A stretch of 64,000 nt of DNA from Cannabis sativa (lineage: Eukaryota; Streptophyta; Magnoliopsida; Rosales; Cannabaceae), in NCBI RefSeq assembly GCF_029168945.1, contig NC_083603.1, forward strand, positions 42,532,396 through 42,596,395. Reading direction: 5' to 3'. Positions within the stretch are counted from its first letter, which is position 1. Every line of letters starts with the position of its first letter. The notes under the pieces are model-generated. The model did not search any database. It saw only the letters and a list, made by a program, of their open reading frames with translations, and was not told the origin of the DNA. Shown here one piece after another: positions 12,901 to 22,557 of this stretch. The position numbers and the translations under genes are program-made.

Positions 12901-13335
12901 GGGACATCTGGGTATTATATTTTGAAAGTCGCTGTGCGACCTGTGAATGATGTATTTTGAAATGTAAAGTTTAAAAAGTAAATTTTACAAAGTTTGAAAT
13001 CGGGATCCCGGGATTTGTAAATATTATATTATATTACAAAGTTTAATATTTAAAGCAAAAGTTTTAATTTGACACGTTTTTCGAGAAATTTCTTTGATTA
13101 GCAAAGCTTGCACAATGATTAAAAAAAAAGCACTGTAGCGTGCCTTAGCATTAGGGCGTTACATATAAATTCTATAATAACAAATACATAATATACATAT
13201 ATATAAACTAATATAAATTTTTAATTTTTTTAATAGTTTGGGGGTAAGAAGCAATACGATCCAAAAACAGAATTGTTACCACTACAGCGAAAGTGGATCG
13301 AACAATTGATGGCGGTGATTCACGGTGACGATTGA
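979..13335 (+). CDS. CACTA transposon-encoded Ulp1-type (C48) cysteine protease protein, 11 exons
   Basis: Hand-built model: exons 979-1260, 1347-1565, 1644-1736, 1820-1930, 2021-2133, 2211-2742, 3002-3309, 3390-3578, 3680-3781, 3861-4035 and 13237-13335. Every intron is GT-AG, and the phases sum to one open frame of 740 residues. The N-terminal part resembles the plant transposase family around PF03004 (ESKxYxKLVS-like block, basic middle region). Exon 6 starts with a charged coiled-coil-like stretch ([16 protein letters not shown]) and an acidic, Pro-rich linker. Exons 9-10 hold the Ulp1/SENP catalytic region: MHW supplies His, SQECGF supplies Cys, and CPRQPKSQ supplies the oxyanion Gln. 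The position usually occupied by Asp reads HLNPL, so Asn replaces it. The last intron carries a 9.1-kb gypsy element, yet both coding sides stay in frame. Its role in transposition is not established; a SUMO- or ubiquitin-related protease activity is inferred from the family. Confidence 0.75.
2781..2970 (+). repeat. Internal direct repeat of the CACTA element, copy 2
   Basis: Second copy of the repeat at 701-920, lying entirely inside the intron at 2743-3001 of the Ulp1 gene. Both copies begin AGTTTGAATATCTT and end with the GGTAGAATTTGGAT block. This suggests a segmental duplication inside the transposon, perhaps of 5' leader sequence into an intron. Confidence 0.75.
4067..6153 (+). repeat. 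5' LTR of the gypsy element
   Basis: 2,087 bp, TG...CA bounded. By hand comparison it differs from the 3' LTR at only about a dozen isolated bases, plus one rewritten palindrome (5093-5116) and small indels. It contains a perfect 18-bp palindrome at 5063-5080 and several AACCGG motifs nearby. Confidence 0.95.
6158..6170 (+). promoter_or_regulatory. Primer-binding site (initiator tRNA-Met)
   Basis: TGGTATCAGAGCC lies 4 bp after the end of the 5' LTR. It matches the complement of the 3' end of plant initiator tRNA-Met, the usual primer for this group. Confidence 0.9.
6437..11074 (+). pseudogene. Gypsy gag-pol polyprotein gene with one internal stop codon
   Basis: One reading frame runs from ATG 6437 to the stop at 11074, broken only by an in-frame TAA at 6758-6760. 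The first part (107 residues) is Arg/Gly-rich gag N-terminus. Positions below count from the ATG at 6788. Retrotransposon gag occupies about 1-160; a CCHC zinc knuckle [14 protein letters not shown] lies at 245-258. The aspartic protease has DSGA at 308-311. Reverse transcriptase has FIDD at 643-646, and RNase H has YCDAS near 791-795. The integrase shows an HHCC zinc site with CLTC near 1039-1042 and D1072, D1133, E1169. A chromodomain-like segment lies at about 1366-1415. The pol part is full length with all key residues, so the break looks recent. Readthrough or an alternative start downstream is possible but unproven. Confidence 0.9.
11076..13163 (+). repeat. 3' LTR of the gypsy element
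   Basis: 2,088 bp, begins TGTAATGACC directly after the pol stop and a G-tract (about 11065-11070) that serves as the polypurine tract. It ends ACA at 13163, followed by the TATAA duplication. It contains a perfect 22-bp palindrome at 12102-12123, where the 5' LTR has a different, imperfect 24-bp palindrome. Confidence 0.95.
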
Positions 13336-13789
13336 GGTTGAAAGGTCCAAGAATTTTTCTTCATTATGTAATTTTTATAGATTAACTTGTAGTTAGATTT
13401 ATTAACTTATTAATATTTTTAACTAATTTTACATTAGTATTTGTGTAATATTTAATTACTTTTATGAAATTAAATTATGTATTTGACCCAAATTTAAATA
13501 ATATTTAATTTAAATTTTAAAAAATAAATATGTAATTTTTATTAAATAAAATAATATATAAATTAATACATATATAATTAAAATGTAATTAAAATTATAT
13601 AATTAAATTAACAAAAGATTTGAAAAAACTGAAAATCGCTTGCTTTTGGCGTCGGTTGGTACGCCCCCTATGGCGTCGGTTCATATAAACCCTTTAGCGT
13701 CGCCCTAATCAGCGTCGGTAGTAAATTTCGCGAAAACCGACGCTGAAAGGGCTTAAAAACCGCCTCTAAAAGGGGTTTTTGTAGTAGTG
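13336..13789 (+). repeat. CACTA right subterminal region and terminal inverted repeat
   Basis: A non-coding AT-rich spacer (13336-13620) is followed by a GC-richer subterminal block with at least four GCGTCGGTT or complement AACCGACGC motifs (13640-13750). The terminal repeat follows, finishing GTAGTAGTG at 13789. Such arrays are bound by the TNPA-type protein in characterised CACTA elements. Confidence 0.75.
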
Positions 13790-14466
13790 AAGGGACTTCT
13801 AGGTAAAGAATGATTGTCTTTGTAAAATTTTTATTTTGAATGGTCTGTCTAACGGTTTGTATGATTATAATTTTGGTAAATCTATTAAAGAAATATGGGA
13901 AGTATTACAGAAAAAAATATGATACAGAGGAGGCAGGAACAAAGAAACACGCTGTGAGTCGCTACTTGAAGTTTTAATGATCGATGATAAATCAGTCGAA
14001 GCCTAATCTCACGAGGTTCAGAAAATAGCTCACAAAATTCTGTCTGAAGGTATGATTATTGATGAACAATTTCAAGTTACTGTTATCATTGATAAATTAT
14101 CCCCTTTGTGGAAAGATTTAAAAAATACTCTCAGTCACAAAATAAAAGAGTTTTTATTGGAAAGTCTGATCACTCATCTTCAATTGAGGATGAAGCTTAA
14201 AAACAAGACAAAAGGAAGAGGTACTTGCTGATGGAAACAACAACAATACTAATAAAAGATCCACTGCTGTTCTGAATTGCAAAGTGAATTCAAACTGCAA
14301 CAATCAACCTCAGACTAATAATAACAATTAGAATTGGAACCACCAAAGGAACCAAAATAATAGGCAACAAGTACCCCCTAATAGAAATGATTCTGATTTA
14401 TTCATATGTTACAAATGTAACAAGCCAGGTCATACGACACGAAAGTATAAGAACATGCCTAGTTCT

Positions 14467-14805
14467 CACTACAAGAAATGTCACTTTTGCCAGCACATTT
14501 TTGTGCTGGCAAAAGTTAGTATTGCGTTGGTAAAATAAAATTTACTTGTGATGTGTTGGAAAAAGGGGGTTGGCAAATCAATATTGGTATAAGAACTTTT
14601 GCCAGCATAAAATGAAAAGTGCTGGCAAAGATGACTTTTCCCAGCACGTAAATGCGCTGGTAAAAGTTAGATTTTAGCCACTGCAAATCTACGCTGGAAA
14701 AACTTTGACCTCTTTGCCAGCCCAGTTTGCAAAATGCGTTGGTAAAAATTACTTTTACCAACGTAGTAGCGAACTGTGCTGGTAAAAGTGACATTTCTTG
14801 TAGTG
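14467..14805. mobile_element. CACTA-type MITE, 339 bp, TCT target duplication
   Basis: Starts CACTACAAGAAATGTCACTT and ends with its inverse AAGTGACATTTCTTGTAGTG. It is flanked by TCT on both sides (14464-14466, 14806-14808), the 3-bp duplication expected for CACTA elements. It is internally packed with TTTTGCCAGCAC/GTGCTGGCAAAA-type motifs in both orientations and has no coding capacity. It is inserted in the copia remnant just after the zinc knuckle. Confidence 0.9.
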
Positions 14806-16282
14806 TCTGTTCCGCATGTTAACCTGATATAAGAGCTGTCATTTACAGCTATGATTTCAGATATCAACCTCATTGGTGGATCTGAAGGGTGGTAGGTAGA
14901 TACTGGAACTTCTTACCATGTCTGCTATGATAGAACTATGTTTAAAATATATGTTGATGCTATTGAGGGTTAGAAAGTATTGTTGGGTGACTCTCACACC
15001 GCTATAGTTGCTGGTACTGGAAATGTAGAAATGAACTTTATCTCTAGAAGAACTGTGATTCTAAAAGATTTTATGCACACTCGAGAGATGAGAAAAAATC
15101 TGGTCTTAGGCTACATTCTCAACAAGGCAGGGTTTACACAGACTATAGGGGCTGATTTGTTTACTTTAAGCAAAAATAGGATATTTTTAGGGAAGGGGTG
15201 TGCAACTGAGGGAATGTTTAAATTGAATGTTCAAGGTAATAAAGTTAATGCTTTTGCTTATAAGTTGTGTTCTTTTAATACTTGACATGCTAGACTTTGT
15301 CACATAAATAAACACATTATCAAGAACATGAGTAGTTTAGGCCTTGTTCTTGAATTATCCTTAAATGGTTTTGAAAAATGTAAATTTTGTAGCCAAGCCA
15401 TGATTATCAAAGCACCACATAATTCTGTGATAGAAAAAGAAACTGAGCCTCCAAATTTAATGCATTCTGATATTTATGAATTTGATGGAACTTTGACTAG
15501 GAATGGTTAATACTACTTTATCACTTTATTGATGATTGTTCTGATTTCACCTTTGTGTATTTAATAAAATAAAAGTGAAGCTCTTGATATGTTTAAACTA
15601 TTTGTGGCTTAAATTAAAAATCAACTTAGTAGAAAGATCAAGAAATTACGTGGAATCATACACTATAAGACTGCACCTTATTCACCTTAAATGAATGACA
15701 AAGCTGAAAGAAAAAATAGAACTCTTATTGAATTTGTTGTTACTATTTTATTGAATTATGTGGTGTGGAGAAATTTTATTAACTGTGTGTTATGTGCTTA
15801 ATAGAGTTCTTAAATCTAAAATCAAAATTATCCATATGAAAGTTTAAAAAATAAACAATCCAATATCTCATATTTTAAAACTTGGGATTGTTTGGAATAT
15901 GTTAGAATTCTTAATCCTAAGAAAATTAAATTGGCTAGTAGAGCATATGAATGTGTGTTTACTGGATATGCTATTAATAGTAAAACATATATAGATTTTA
16001 GGATTTAAATACGCATGTTATTTTGGAATCTAATGATACTAATTTTTACGGACATAGATTTCCATTTAACATAGTGGGGGTGCATCATCTAGTAACATGT
16101 CCTGTTATTAGGGATAACGAGCATGAAGATAGTATAGAATCTCAACCTAGAAAAAGTAAGAGAGCTAGAGTCGCTAAAAAATTTAGCTCTAATTTTTGTA
16201 CCATATACTCTAGAGGAGGATCCTTCTAACCTTCAAGAAGCTTTGACTTCACTAGATGTTGATTTGTGGAATGAAGTTATTA

Positions 16283-16685
16283 CACTATGTTTGATGGGAG
16301 GGAGAAGTGGGTGGATGGAGAGGAGAGGAGGGAGAGAGATAGGAGGAGACAACAAATCCACTTGTTTGGCAAGAGGGATTGGGGGAGGGAAGGGATAGTT
16401 GGATGGAGAGCAAATCCTTCCAAATCCCTAATTTAAAATCCTTCCATAAATGGAAGGATTCACACTCTTCCTCTTTAATTATTTAAAATTACAAATATAC
16501 CCTCATAATATATTATTAAAAAATTACATCTATGGACAATATAATAATTTCATAAATAAATACTCTTCATCCTTCCATCACTTCATTCCTTCTACCAAAC
16601 AACTTAAAAGGATTGCTACTCTCCTCTCCCTCCCTCTTATTCTACATCCTCCACCAACTCTCCATCCTTCCTAACAAACATAGCC
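16283..16685. mobile_element. PIF/Harbinger (Tourist-like) MITE, 403 bp, TTA target duplication
   Basis: The ends CACTATGTTTGATGGGAGGG and the inverse of ...CCTTCCTAACAAACATAGCC form terminal inverted repeats (consensus near GGCTATGTTTG). TTA flanks it at 16280-16282 and 16686-16688. Removing the insert and one TTA makes the copia RT frame continuous at that point. It has purine-rich and pyrimidine-rich arms and a small internal hairpin around 16425-16470. The apparent frame at 16450-16674 is a by-product. Confidence 0.85.
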
Positions 16686-17819
16686 TTAATGATAAAATAG
16701 ACTCTCTTGAGTCAAAAAAAAAACTTGACATTTAGTTGTGTTACCATCAGGTTGTAAGATAATAGGTTGTAAGTGAATTCTTAAAAAGAAATTGAGACCC
16801 AATGGTACTGTTAAAAAGTACAAGGCACGTACGTCTTGTTTCCAAAGGGTTTAGACAAAGAGAAAATATAGATTTCTTTAATACATATTCACCTGTTACT
16901 AGAGTTACATATATTCGTGTGCTTATTACTCTTATTGCTATTCATAATCTTGTTGTGCACCAAATGGATGTTAAAACGACTTTTTTTAATGATGAATTAG
17001 ATGAAGAGATTTACATAGACCAACCTGAAGTTTTGTTGTTCCTGGTCAAGAACATAAAGTGTGTAAATTAGATAAATCTTTATATGGTTTGAAACAGGCA
17101 CCTAAGTAATGACATGAGAAATTTGATAATCTTGTCATATCATTTATTATAAATATGAAAATAGTATTTGCACTATTATATATTTATATGTGGATGACTT
17201 ACTAATTTTTGGATCAAATATTGATGCCGTGGACAATGTGAAATCTAAGTTATGTGAAAATTTTGACATGAAAGTCTAAGTGAAGCAAATGTGATTCTTG
17301 GCATACAGATTACTAGGTTTGAAAAGGGAATTTATTTTGAATTAATTTCACTACAATGAGAAGATCTTAGAGAAATATAATTACTATAACTTTCGAAATG
17401 CTTGTACACCATATGATCCAAGTGTAAAATTTTTTAAGAACACTAGTGATGGTGTAAGATAATCTAAATATGCGAGCATCGTTGATAGTCTTTGGTATGC
17501 CACTGATTGTGCTAGACCCGACATCGACTATATCGTGGGATTATTATCCAGGTTTACTAGTAGACCTAGTGTAGAGTATTGGCATGCTATTGAAAAGGTC
17601 ATGAGATACCTCAAAAGAAACCTAAACCTTGGATTACATTATCAGAAGTTTCCAGCTGTCCTGAAGGGTACAATGATGCTGATTTGAACACTTTATCAGA
17701 TAACTCTAAGGCAACCAGTGGCTATATTTTTAGCATATTTGGTGGAGTTATTTTATGGAAGTCTAAGAAACTGACTATTTTGGCTTAATCTACAATGGAA
17801 TATGAAATGATCACACTTG

Positions 17820-18617
17820 AATGAATTTTACAAATTGGGATCTGATCTTAGCAGTTTGGAGGTTAAAATTAAAGAGGAAGACAAAGTGATTTATTTGTAC
17901 TACTACAAAAATGAGTATTTACGACGGTTCTGAAAACGCTTTTTTAGAGAACCATGACTTAAAAAATTAAGCAAGTGTTCAAAACCGTCGGGAAAAATAG
18001 GGTATTCCTGACAGTTTTAAATTGTCCAGAGGTATAGGGGACAATTTTTGAATGTTCCTTAAAAAAATTTGTGTAATTTTAAATTGGGATTGCTAACGAT
18101 TTTAAACTGTCGGTAATTTCCATGCTTAAACTTAACGCGTTTCAAATCTAAAATTTTATTTCCTGCCTCTTAAGATATGACCCCCCAAAAAATCAGATCA
18201 AATTTTTTTAAAGTCATTTGTAAATGTTATTTCATTTCCTAGCTTTCTCTCCTCCGTGACCACGAGTCGTGCCATCCCTCTCTTCCACTTTCTTTTGCTC
18301 TATCCTTCTCCTTTGCTCTCTCGTGGCAGGCTAGCAGCACAAAGGTAAGCATAATAATCTCTTATTTATTGTTTAAATTTCTATTAGCCATGATTTGATT
18401 TGTTAATCTTAATCTATGTGTGTGCAAAATAAATTCAAAGCTTGCAATTTGAAAAAAGTTTCAAGAATGTCAAGTGAAAAGCAATCTAAAGATTGTAAGA
18501 GAAACTTTCAAGGAGGATGAAGATGAGCACAAAGACGGTAGATGAGGATGAAGCTTGTAAATGTTTTGGAGTGGTTGCGACATATGCGAGAAATGGGCTG
18601 AGGGGGCTGAAGATTAG
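17820..18617 (+). repeat. Copia gag + CACTA composite, copy 1 (copy 2 at 61302-62099)
   Basis: About 800 bp closely similar to 61302-62099. It begins in copia gag sequence (AATTTTACAAATTGGGAT...), then crosses into a CACTA-type element at 17898. There the terminal CACTACTACAAAAA has decayed to TACTACTACAAAAA behind the same TTG flank. Similarity ends near 18617; copy 2 continues to a right terminus, while copy 1 runs into unrelated copia sequence. It contains a pyrimidine-rich leader-like block and a GTAAGC splice-donor-like site at about 18343. Confidence 0.8.
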
Positions 18618-18689
18618 ATTTAGAAACGAAGTAATCTGAAATAATTATTTTGAAAGTTTGTTCATCTTGTCAAATCTATAAGCCCACTC

Positions 18690-19240
18690 TTATCATGATT
18701 GTTGAGGCTGATCTGAAAGATCCTTCACTGAAGCATAATTCAGGAGTTTGCAAGCATCACAGTTAAGATCACATGGATAAAGTCTTTGCTTAGTGAACTT
18801 CAAGTGTCTCTTCCTGGTGAACCTATTGTGGTGTGACAATGTTAGCGCTGTAATGTTAACTGCTAATCCAATGTTGCACGCTCGAATCAAACACATTAAA
18901 TTGGACCTCTACTTTGTGCGAGAAATTTCTTGAACAAGGAACTTAAAGCAGCCTTTGATCAAATAATCACAAACTACTTGAACAAATCCATTTCTAGCTC
19001 AAGGTTTCCAATTCTACGAGATAAACTTAATATTAAAAGCTTTTCCAATTTGAGATTGAGGGTAGTTAATATATATAGCTGACTATGTCAGTTAGTTGTT
19101 AGTTACAGTTAATTCTGTTAGTTGTTAGTTTGTTGTGTTAGTTTTATTTTACCTTTATTGAGCTTCATCTTGTATAAATACTCATTGTATCTCATTTATT
19201 AATCAATTATTTTTTTTTTTCAATTCTATTAATCTTGACA
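18690..19240 (+). pseudogene. 3' end of a copia element: RNase H/pol C-terminus and short 3' LTR
   Basis: 18760-19060 reads, with stops and frame changes, as the copia C-terminus ([19 protein letters not shown] and SSRFPILRDKL blocks). A purine-rich GAGATTGAGGG lies at about 19052-19062. A candidate LTR of 155 bp (19086-19240) then starts TGTCA and ends TGACA, with a TATAAATA-like box at about 19174. The LTR limits are inferred from that inverted repeat only. Confidence 0.55.
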
Positions 19241-19338
19241 GTGCATGCAACTAACTCTTGGGGATTTATTTGCGACACGGTAAGTTATTTTGAATTTCTT
19301 GAAAATTTACAATATATTAAGAAAATTATATATTTATA

Positions 19339-20884
19339 TCTTTATATATTAAAAGTGCCTATCTAACGGCATTTCTTGGTTTAACAGAATATACTTAAAA
19401 TAAAAGAATATTCTGTTAAATTTAACGATGAGGTTTGATCTCCCGTTAACAAATAAACCCAATAATTAAACCCAAAAAATTAAATAATCTTTTTTTAAAT
19501 AAAAAAAATCATCTTAACCACATATCTCTCTAACAAACCGTATATTCCCAATTTTTGAAATTTTTTTGTTATTTTTAAAATTTACACGATTTATTTTATG
19601 GGTACAGGAACAAGTGAAGGAATTCCTCGTGTGAGCTGCTTGACTAATCCTCTGAAGACATGCGAGGTATGAATGCTCATCATTTAGGCCTATGTACTTT
19701 TTCTGCACTTTCTGCAAGTTCAAACTGATTCCTTATATTTCTTACAAAATAAAACAGCATCTGGGAAAAGCATCCTCAATCGATATGCCACAACATCTGG
19801 GAAAAGCAACATCCTTATAGATGCAGGAAAGTAAGTATCTATATTGGTTCTGTTTAATCTGCATTGTTATGGGTCATGACAATGTTTCACCAATTAGAAT
19901 ATTTTTGAACTTTTTGATTATATATGCTTGGTTTAGTTTAATATATGCGCATATGTGTGGTTTTTATAAATTAATTACTGCTACATGTATATATAGTTTT
20001 TCTGGTATGTTATTTAACTTTTTATCCTGGTATTTGAAGTTTTATTACTTAATAATTAATTAGACAAAATTTATCTGTTATATGAAACTTTTTCATGAAT
20101 CAAAGTATATATATTTCAAATTATTAGTATATTCCAGAGAGTAACTTTTATATGCATACATTTTTACACTTATCACAAAAGGCTGCATAATGTATAAAAC
20201 ATATTAATCAGTTGATCCTTTTTTCATTTAATTGGCTAACTCAAGTCTCAAGCTTCATGCCATCTCATTTAACACATATATGTATAACCAAGTAAATATT
20301 TGAAAAACAAAAAACACACTAAAGAGGAATTAAAGCGATAAAAACAAGAGATATAAATATATACTAATAAAATATTTATATGCATAAAACATATAGGCAT
20401 TCGAAAGCTACCACCGGGTAATTAATTAATTAGATACTAATTAATAACAATAACTTGTTGCTTAATTAGAAAGTAAAATAAAGCTTGAAATTCTAAAGAT
20501 ATAATTAATAAGCTATATCTATTTGTATCTGGTCTTTTCTTCCTTTGTGCTCTCTCTTTAATTATAATGTCCAATCTATGATTACATGACTTTTGAGTAC
20601 AATAATTAAGTGTGTAGTTACTTGGAGATATCTCAATTGATTGGGTGTGTGAATGTGTGGGAGATGTATAGCGAGATGGGTTGAAATCCCTATTATAAGA
20701 TTTGAATAACAATGTGTATATTATAGGTTTATATATACACAATTATGACATTCTTAACAATTAGTTATATAAAACATATCGTTTATAAAATAATTTACAA
20801 TTAGTTACTGAATTCTTAAACAAAAACTACTAGAACTTATATAAAACTAATATTTACGTGGCTCGCCACGTAACTCTCATCTAG
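19339..20884 (+). mobile_element. Non-autonomous Helitron, about 1.5 kb
   Basis: The left end reads A|TCTTTATATATTAAAAGTGCC, a typical plant Helitron 5' start. The right end has a GC-rich hairpin (stems TTACGTGGC/GCCACGTAA, 20854-20873), then seven bases, then CTAG|T, matching the CTRR-T rule for insertion between A and T. No Rep/helicase coding is visible. The interior includes a short duplicated phrase CATCTGGGAAAAGCA (about 19760 and 19795), which may be captured sequence. The 3' hairpin is the strongest evidence; the 5' end is chosen by similarity to known starts. Confidence 0.65.
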
Positions 20885-22446
20885 TTATATATATAAATAT
20901 GATTAAAATTATTTGAACATCAAAAACATAAACAAATTTCAGTATGACCGTGTTTAGAGGATGTACCTTAGAATTTTCTTTATATTCTACATAGCTAGCA
21001 AGGCTTCATTCTTATAATTAGGTTCGACTCATGAACTAACTTAAGGTCATATTATAATAAATTATTAGACAAAGTTATTTTCAAATTTTTAAAAGCCATC
21101 ATGAGTTGATTACTATAAAAATTAGAATTGAATAAATTATGAAGAGATGGTATATATAGTGTGAATGGTTTTGAATTGATAACCTGCATTTGAATATAAT
21201 TAAGTAAATTAATTTTAATTTTTTTTCTTAAAAAAATTGATGAACGCACCATACAAGGTGGAAGAAAACGGGGAGAAAAGAAAAGAGATTTTCAAAAATC
21301 GAAAAGAAAATGCATAAAAATTTCGTTGCTTCATTAATTGTTTGGTAGTGTCAACTTTTGATCAAATAATATTATTGGTTCTCTTTTTTTATTTTCTATA
21401 CATAAAAAAAAATCATTATCTTTTTAGTGCAAAGGGGTAGTTAGCTATTTTCATATCCCAACAAGGAAGGCAATAACTCTACATCCTATTTGAAGCTATA
21501 TATAAATTTAGATCATGAATGTATAAATATATGTATTTATACAAATGATCGATGTACACAACTTTATAAATATGTATATATGTGCAATATCATATTATTA
21601 TATGAGATATAAATATGTATTTTTAAAGTACTATAGTACAATGGAGAAAAGTATTTTCCACTAGTGGAACTGTAGACGTTAACTTTCACTATAGTGAAAA
21701 ATTTATATATTATTATGAGATTAATAATAGGGAAAGTAATTAAGTTATATAAATAATTATTAAGGTTAAGATATATCTATTTCTGTGCATAGTTCCAACA
21801 AAGGCACGTGTATTTGCATACGATATGGTTGTTCACATCACCCAAAAATAACTTTAAACCGTTGAATTTAATAACAAATTATCATTAATTAAAATAACTT
21901 ACACAAAAACCACCTCACCTATATTAATTTACCTCTCTTCTTCTCTCTTAATTATTGTCTTAATTAATTCTTTCTTTCTTTTTTTTGTTTTGATTCATAA
22001 TTTTTCTTTAAAATTCAAATAAAATAAAATCACGAATATTTCCTTGCCCACTCAAAATTAAATAATTAATGAATCCACATGTATATCATGTATTTTTTAT
22101 AAGAAAAAAATACGTAATATTAGAGAAATATGTATGTGTGCATAAAGACAAATTACAGAGTTGTACGGCATGATCAAGTTACAAAAATATCTTACCTGCT
22201 TCTAAAATTACAATATATTAATATGGAACATTGTTAATTATTTTTATTAATTAATAATTGTACACTAATCATAGGAATTAATAGTGTATTAATCTTAAAT
22301 ATATCGAATCAGGATACACTAAACAAATCTTATCATCTGTGGTGGACCATATAATAAGTCTCCACCTACCACTTTAGACTCCATCTATATCTACAAACAA
22401 ACCACTATAAGGCAATCACAATTAATAATACTTATGAAAAATTAGT
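20885..22446. other. AT-rich intergenic DNA
   Basis: No gene, LTR or clear inverted repeat seen. Includes simple A/T tracts and short palindromes such as around 21650-21700 (TTTTCCACTAGTGGAA). Confidence 0.4.
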
Positions 22447-22557
22447 ACTAATAGTGTAATAGTCTCACTTTTTTTTTTGATTAATTATAATTTTTGTCTT
22501 TTGAATTTTTATTCTTACTAATAGTGTAATAGTCTCACTTTTTTTTTTGATTAATTA
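22447..22557 (+). repeat. Local tandem duplication, period 69 bp
   Basis: The phrase ACTAATAGTGTAATAGTCTC followed by a T-run and GATTAATTAT occurs at 22447-22488 and again at 22516-22557. It lies at the left arm of the foldback at about 22530-22975. Confidence 0.75.

Larger units (their letters stand above)
4067..13163 (+). mobile_element. Ty3/gypsy LTR retrotransposon (chromovirus, probably Tekay/Del clade)
   Basis: Complete element of 9,097 bp with near-identical LTRs of about 2.09 kb, both starting TGTAATGACC and ending GGGCGTTACA. It is flanked by perfect 5-bp target duplications TATAA (4062-4066 and 13164-13168). An initiator-Met tRNA primer-binding site follows the left LTR, and a short G-rich polypurine tract precedes the right LTR. 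The order protease, RT, RNase H, integrase, with a chromodomain-like C-terminus, places it among plant chromoviruses; Tekay/Del is my best clade guess. It lies in the last intron of the CACTA Ulp1 gene, in the same orientation. An in-frame stop in the gag region suggests this copy is not autonomous as written. Confidence 0.95.
1..13789 (+). mobile_element. CACTA (En/Spm) DNA transposon, right-hand part; left end outside window
   Basis: The right terminus is read directly: the plus strand ends ...TTTTTGTAGTAGTG at 13789, whose reverse complement begins CACTACTACAAAAACCCC, a standard CACTA terminal inverted repeat. Subterminal DNA (13640-13760) repeats GCGTCGGTT in both orientations, the usual binding-site arrangement for CACTA elements. 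Between 979 and 13335 lies a multi-exon gene for a Ulp1-domain protein of the type carried by plant CACTA elements. The left terminus and the TNP2-like transposase gene are not in the window, so the element extends leftwards. It has been invaded by a complete gypsy element (4067-13163). DNA immediately right of 13789 reads as copia gag, so the CACTA probably inserted into a copia element whose other half lies off the left edge (inference). Confidence 0.8.
13790..17815 (+). pseudogene. Degenerate Ty1/copia gag-pol remnant
   Basis: Conceptual translation with many stops gives copia domains in the right order. Gag UBN2-like sequence is at 13860-14230 (ILNGLS, IWEVLQKKY and AGTKKH blocks), and a decayed zinc knuckle CYKCNKPGHTTRKY is at about 14401-14445, with its last Cys lost. 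The protease VDTGTSYHVC motif is near 14898, the pre-integrase/integrase region at 15290-15700, and the RT at 16800-17110 (VSKGFRQ, MDVKTTF and SLYGLKQAPK blocks). RNase H-like sequence is at about 17690-17800. Two MITEs interrupt it, each with target duplications. Its 5' part is missing because the CACTA element ends at 13789. It joins another copia fragment at about 17818. Confidence 0.8.

Noticed and set aside
16450..16674. 74-codon open frame
   Set aside because: Lies wholly inside the PIF/Harbinger MITE; composition follows the pyrimidine-rich arm.
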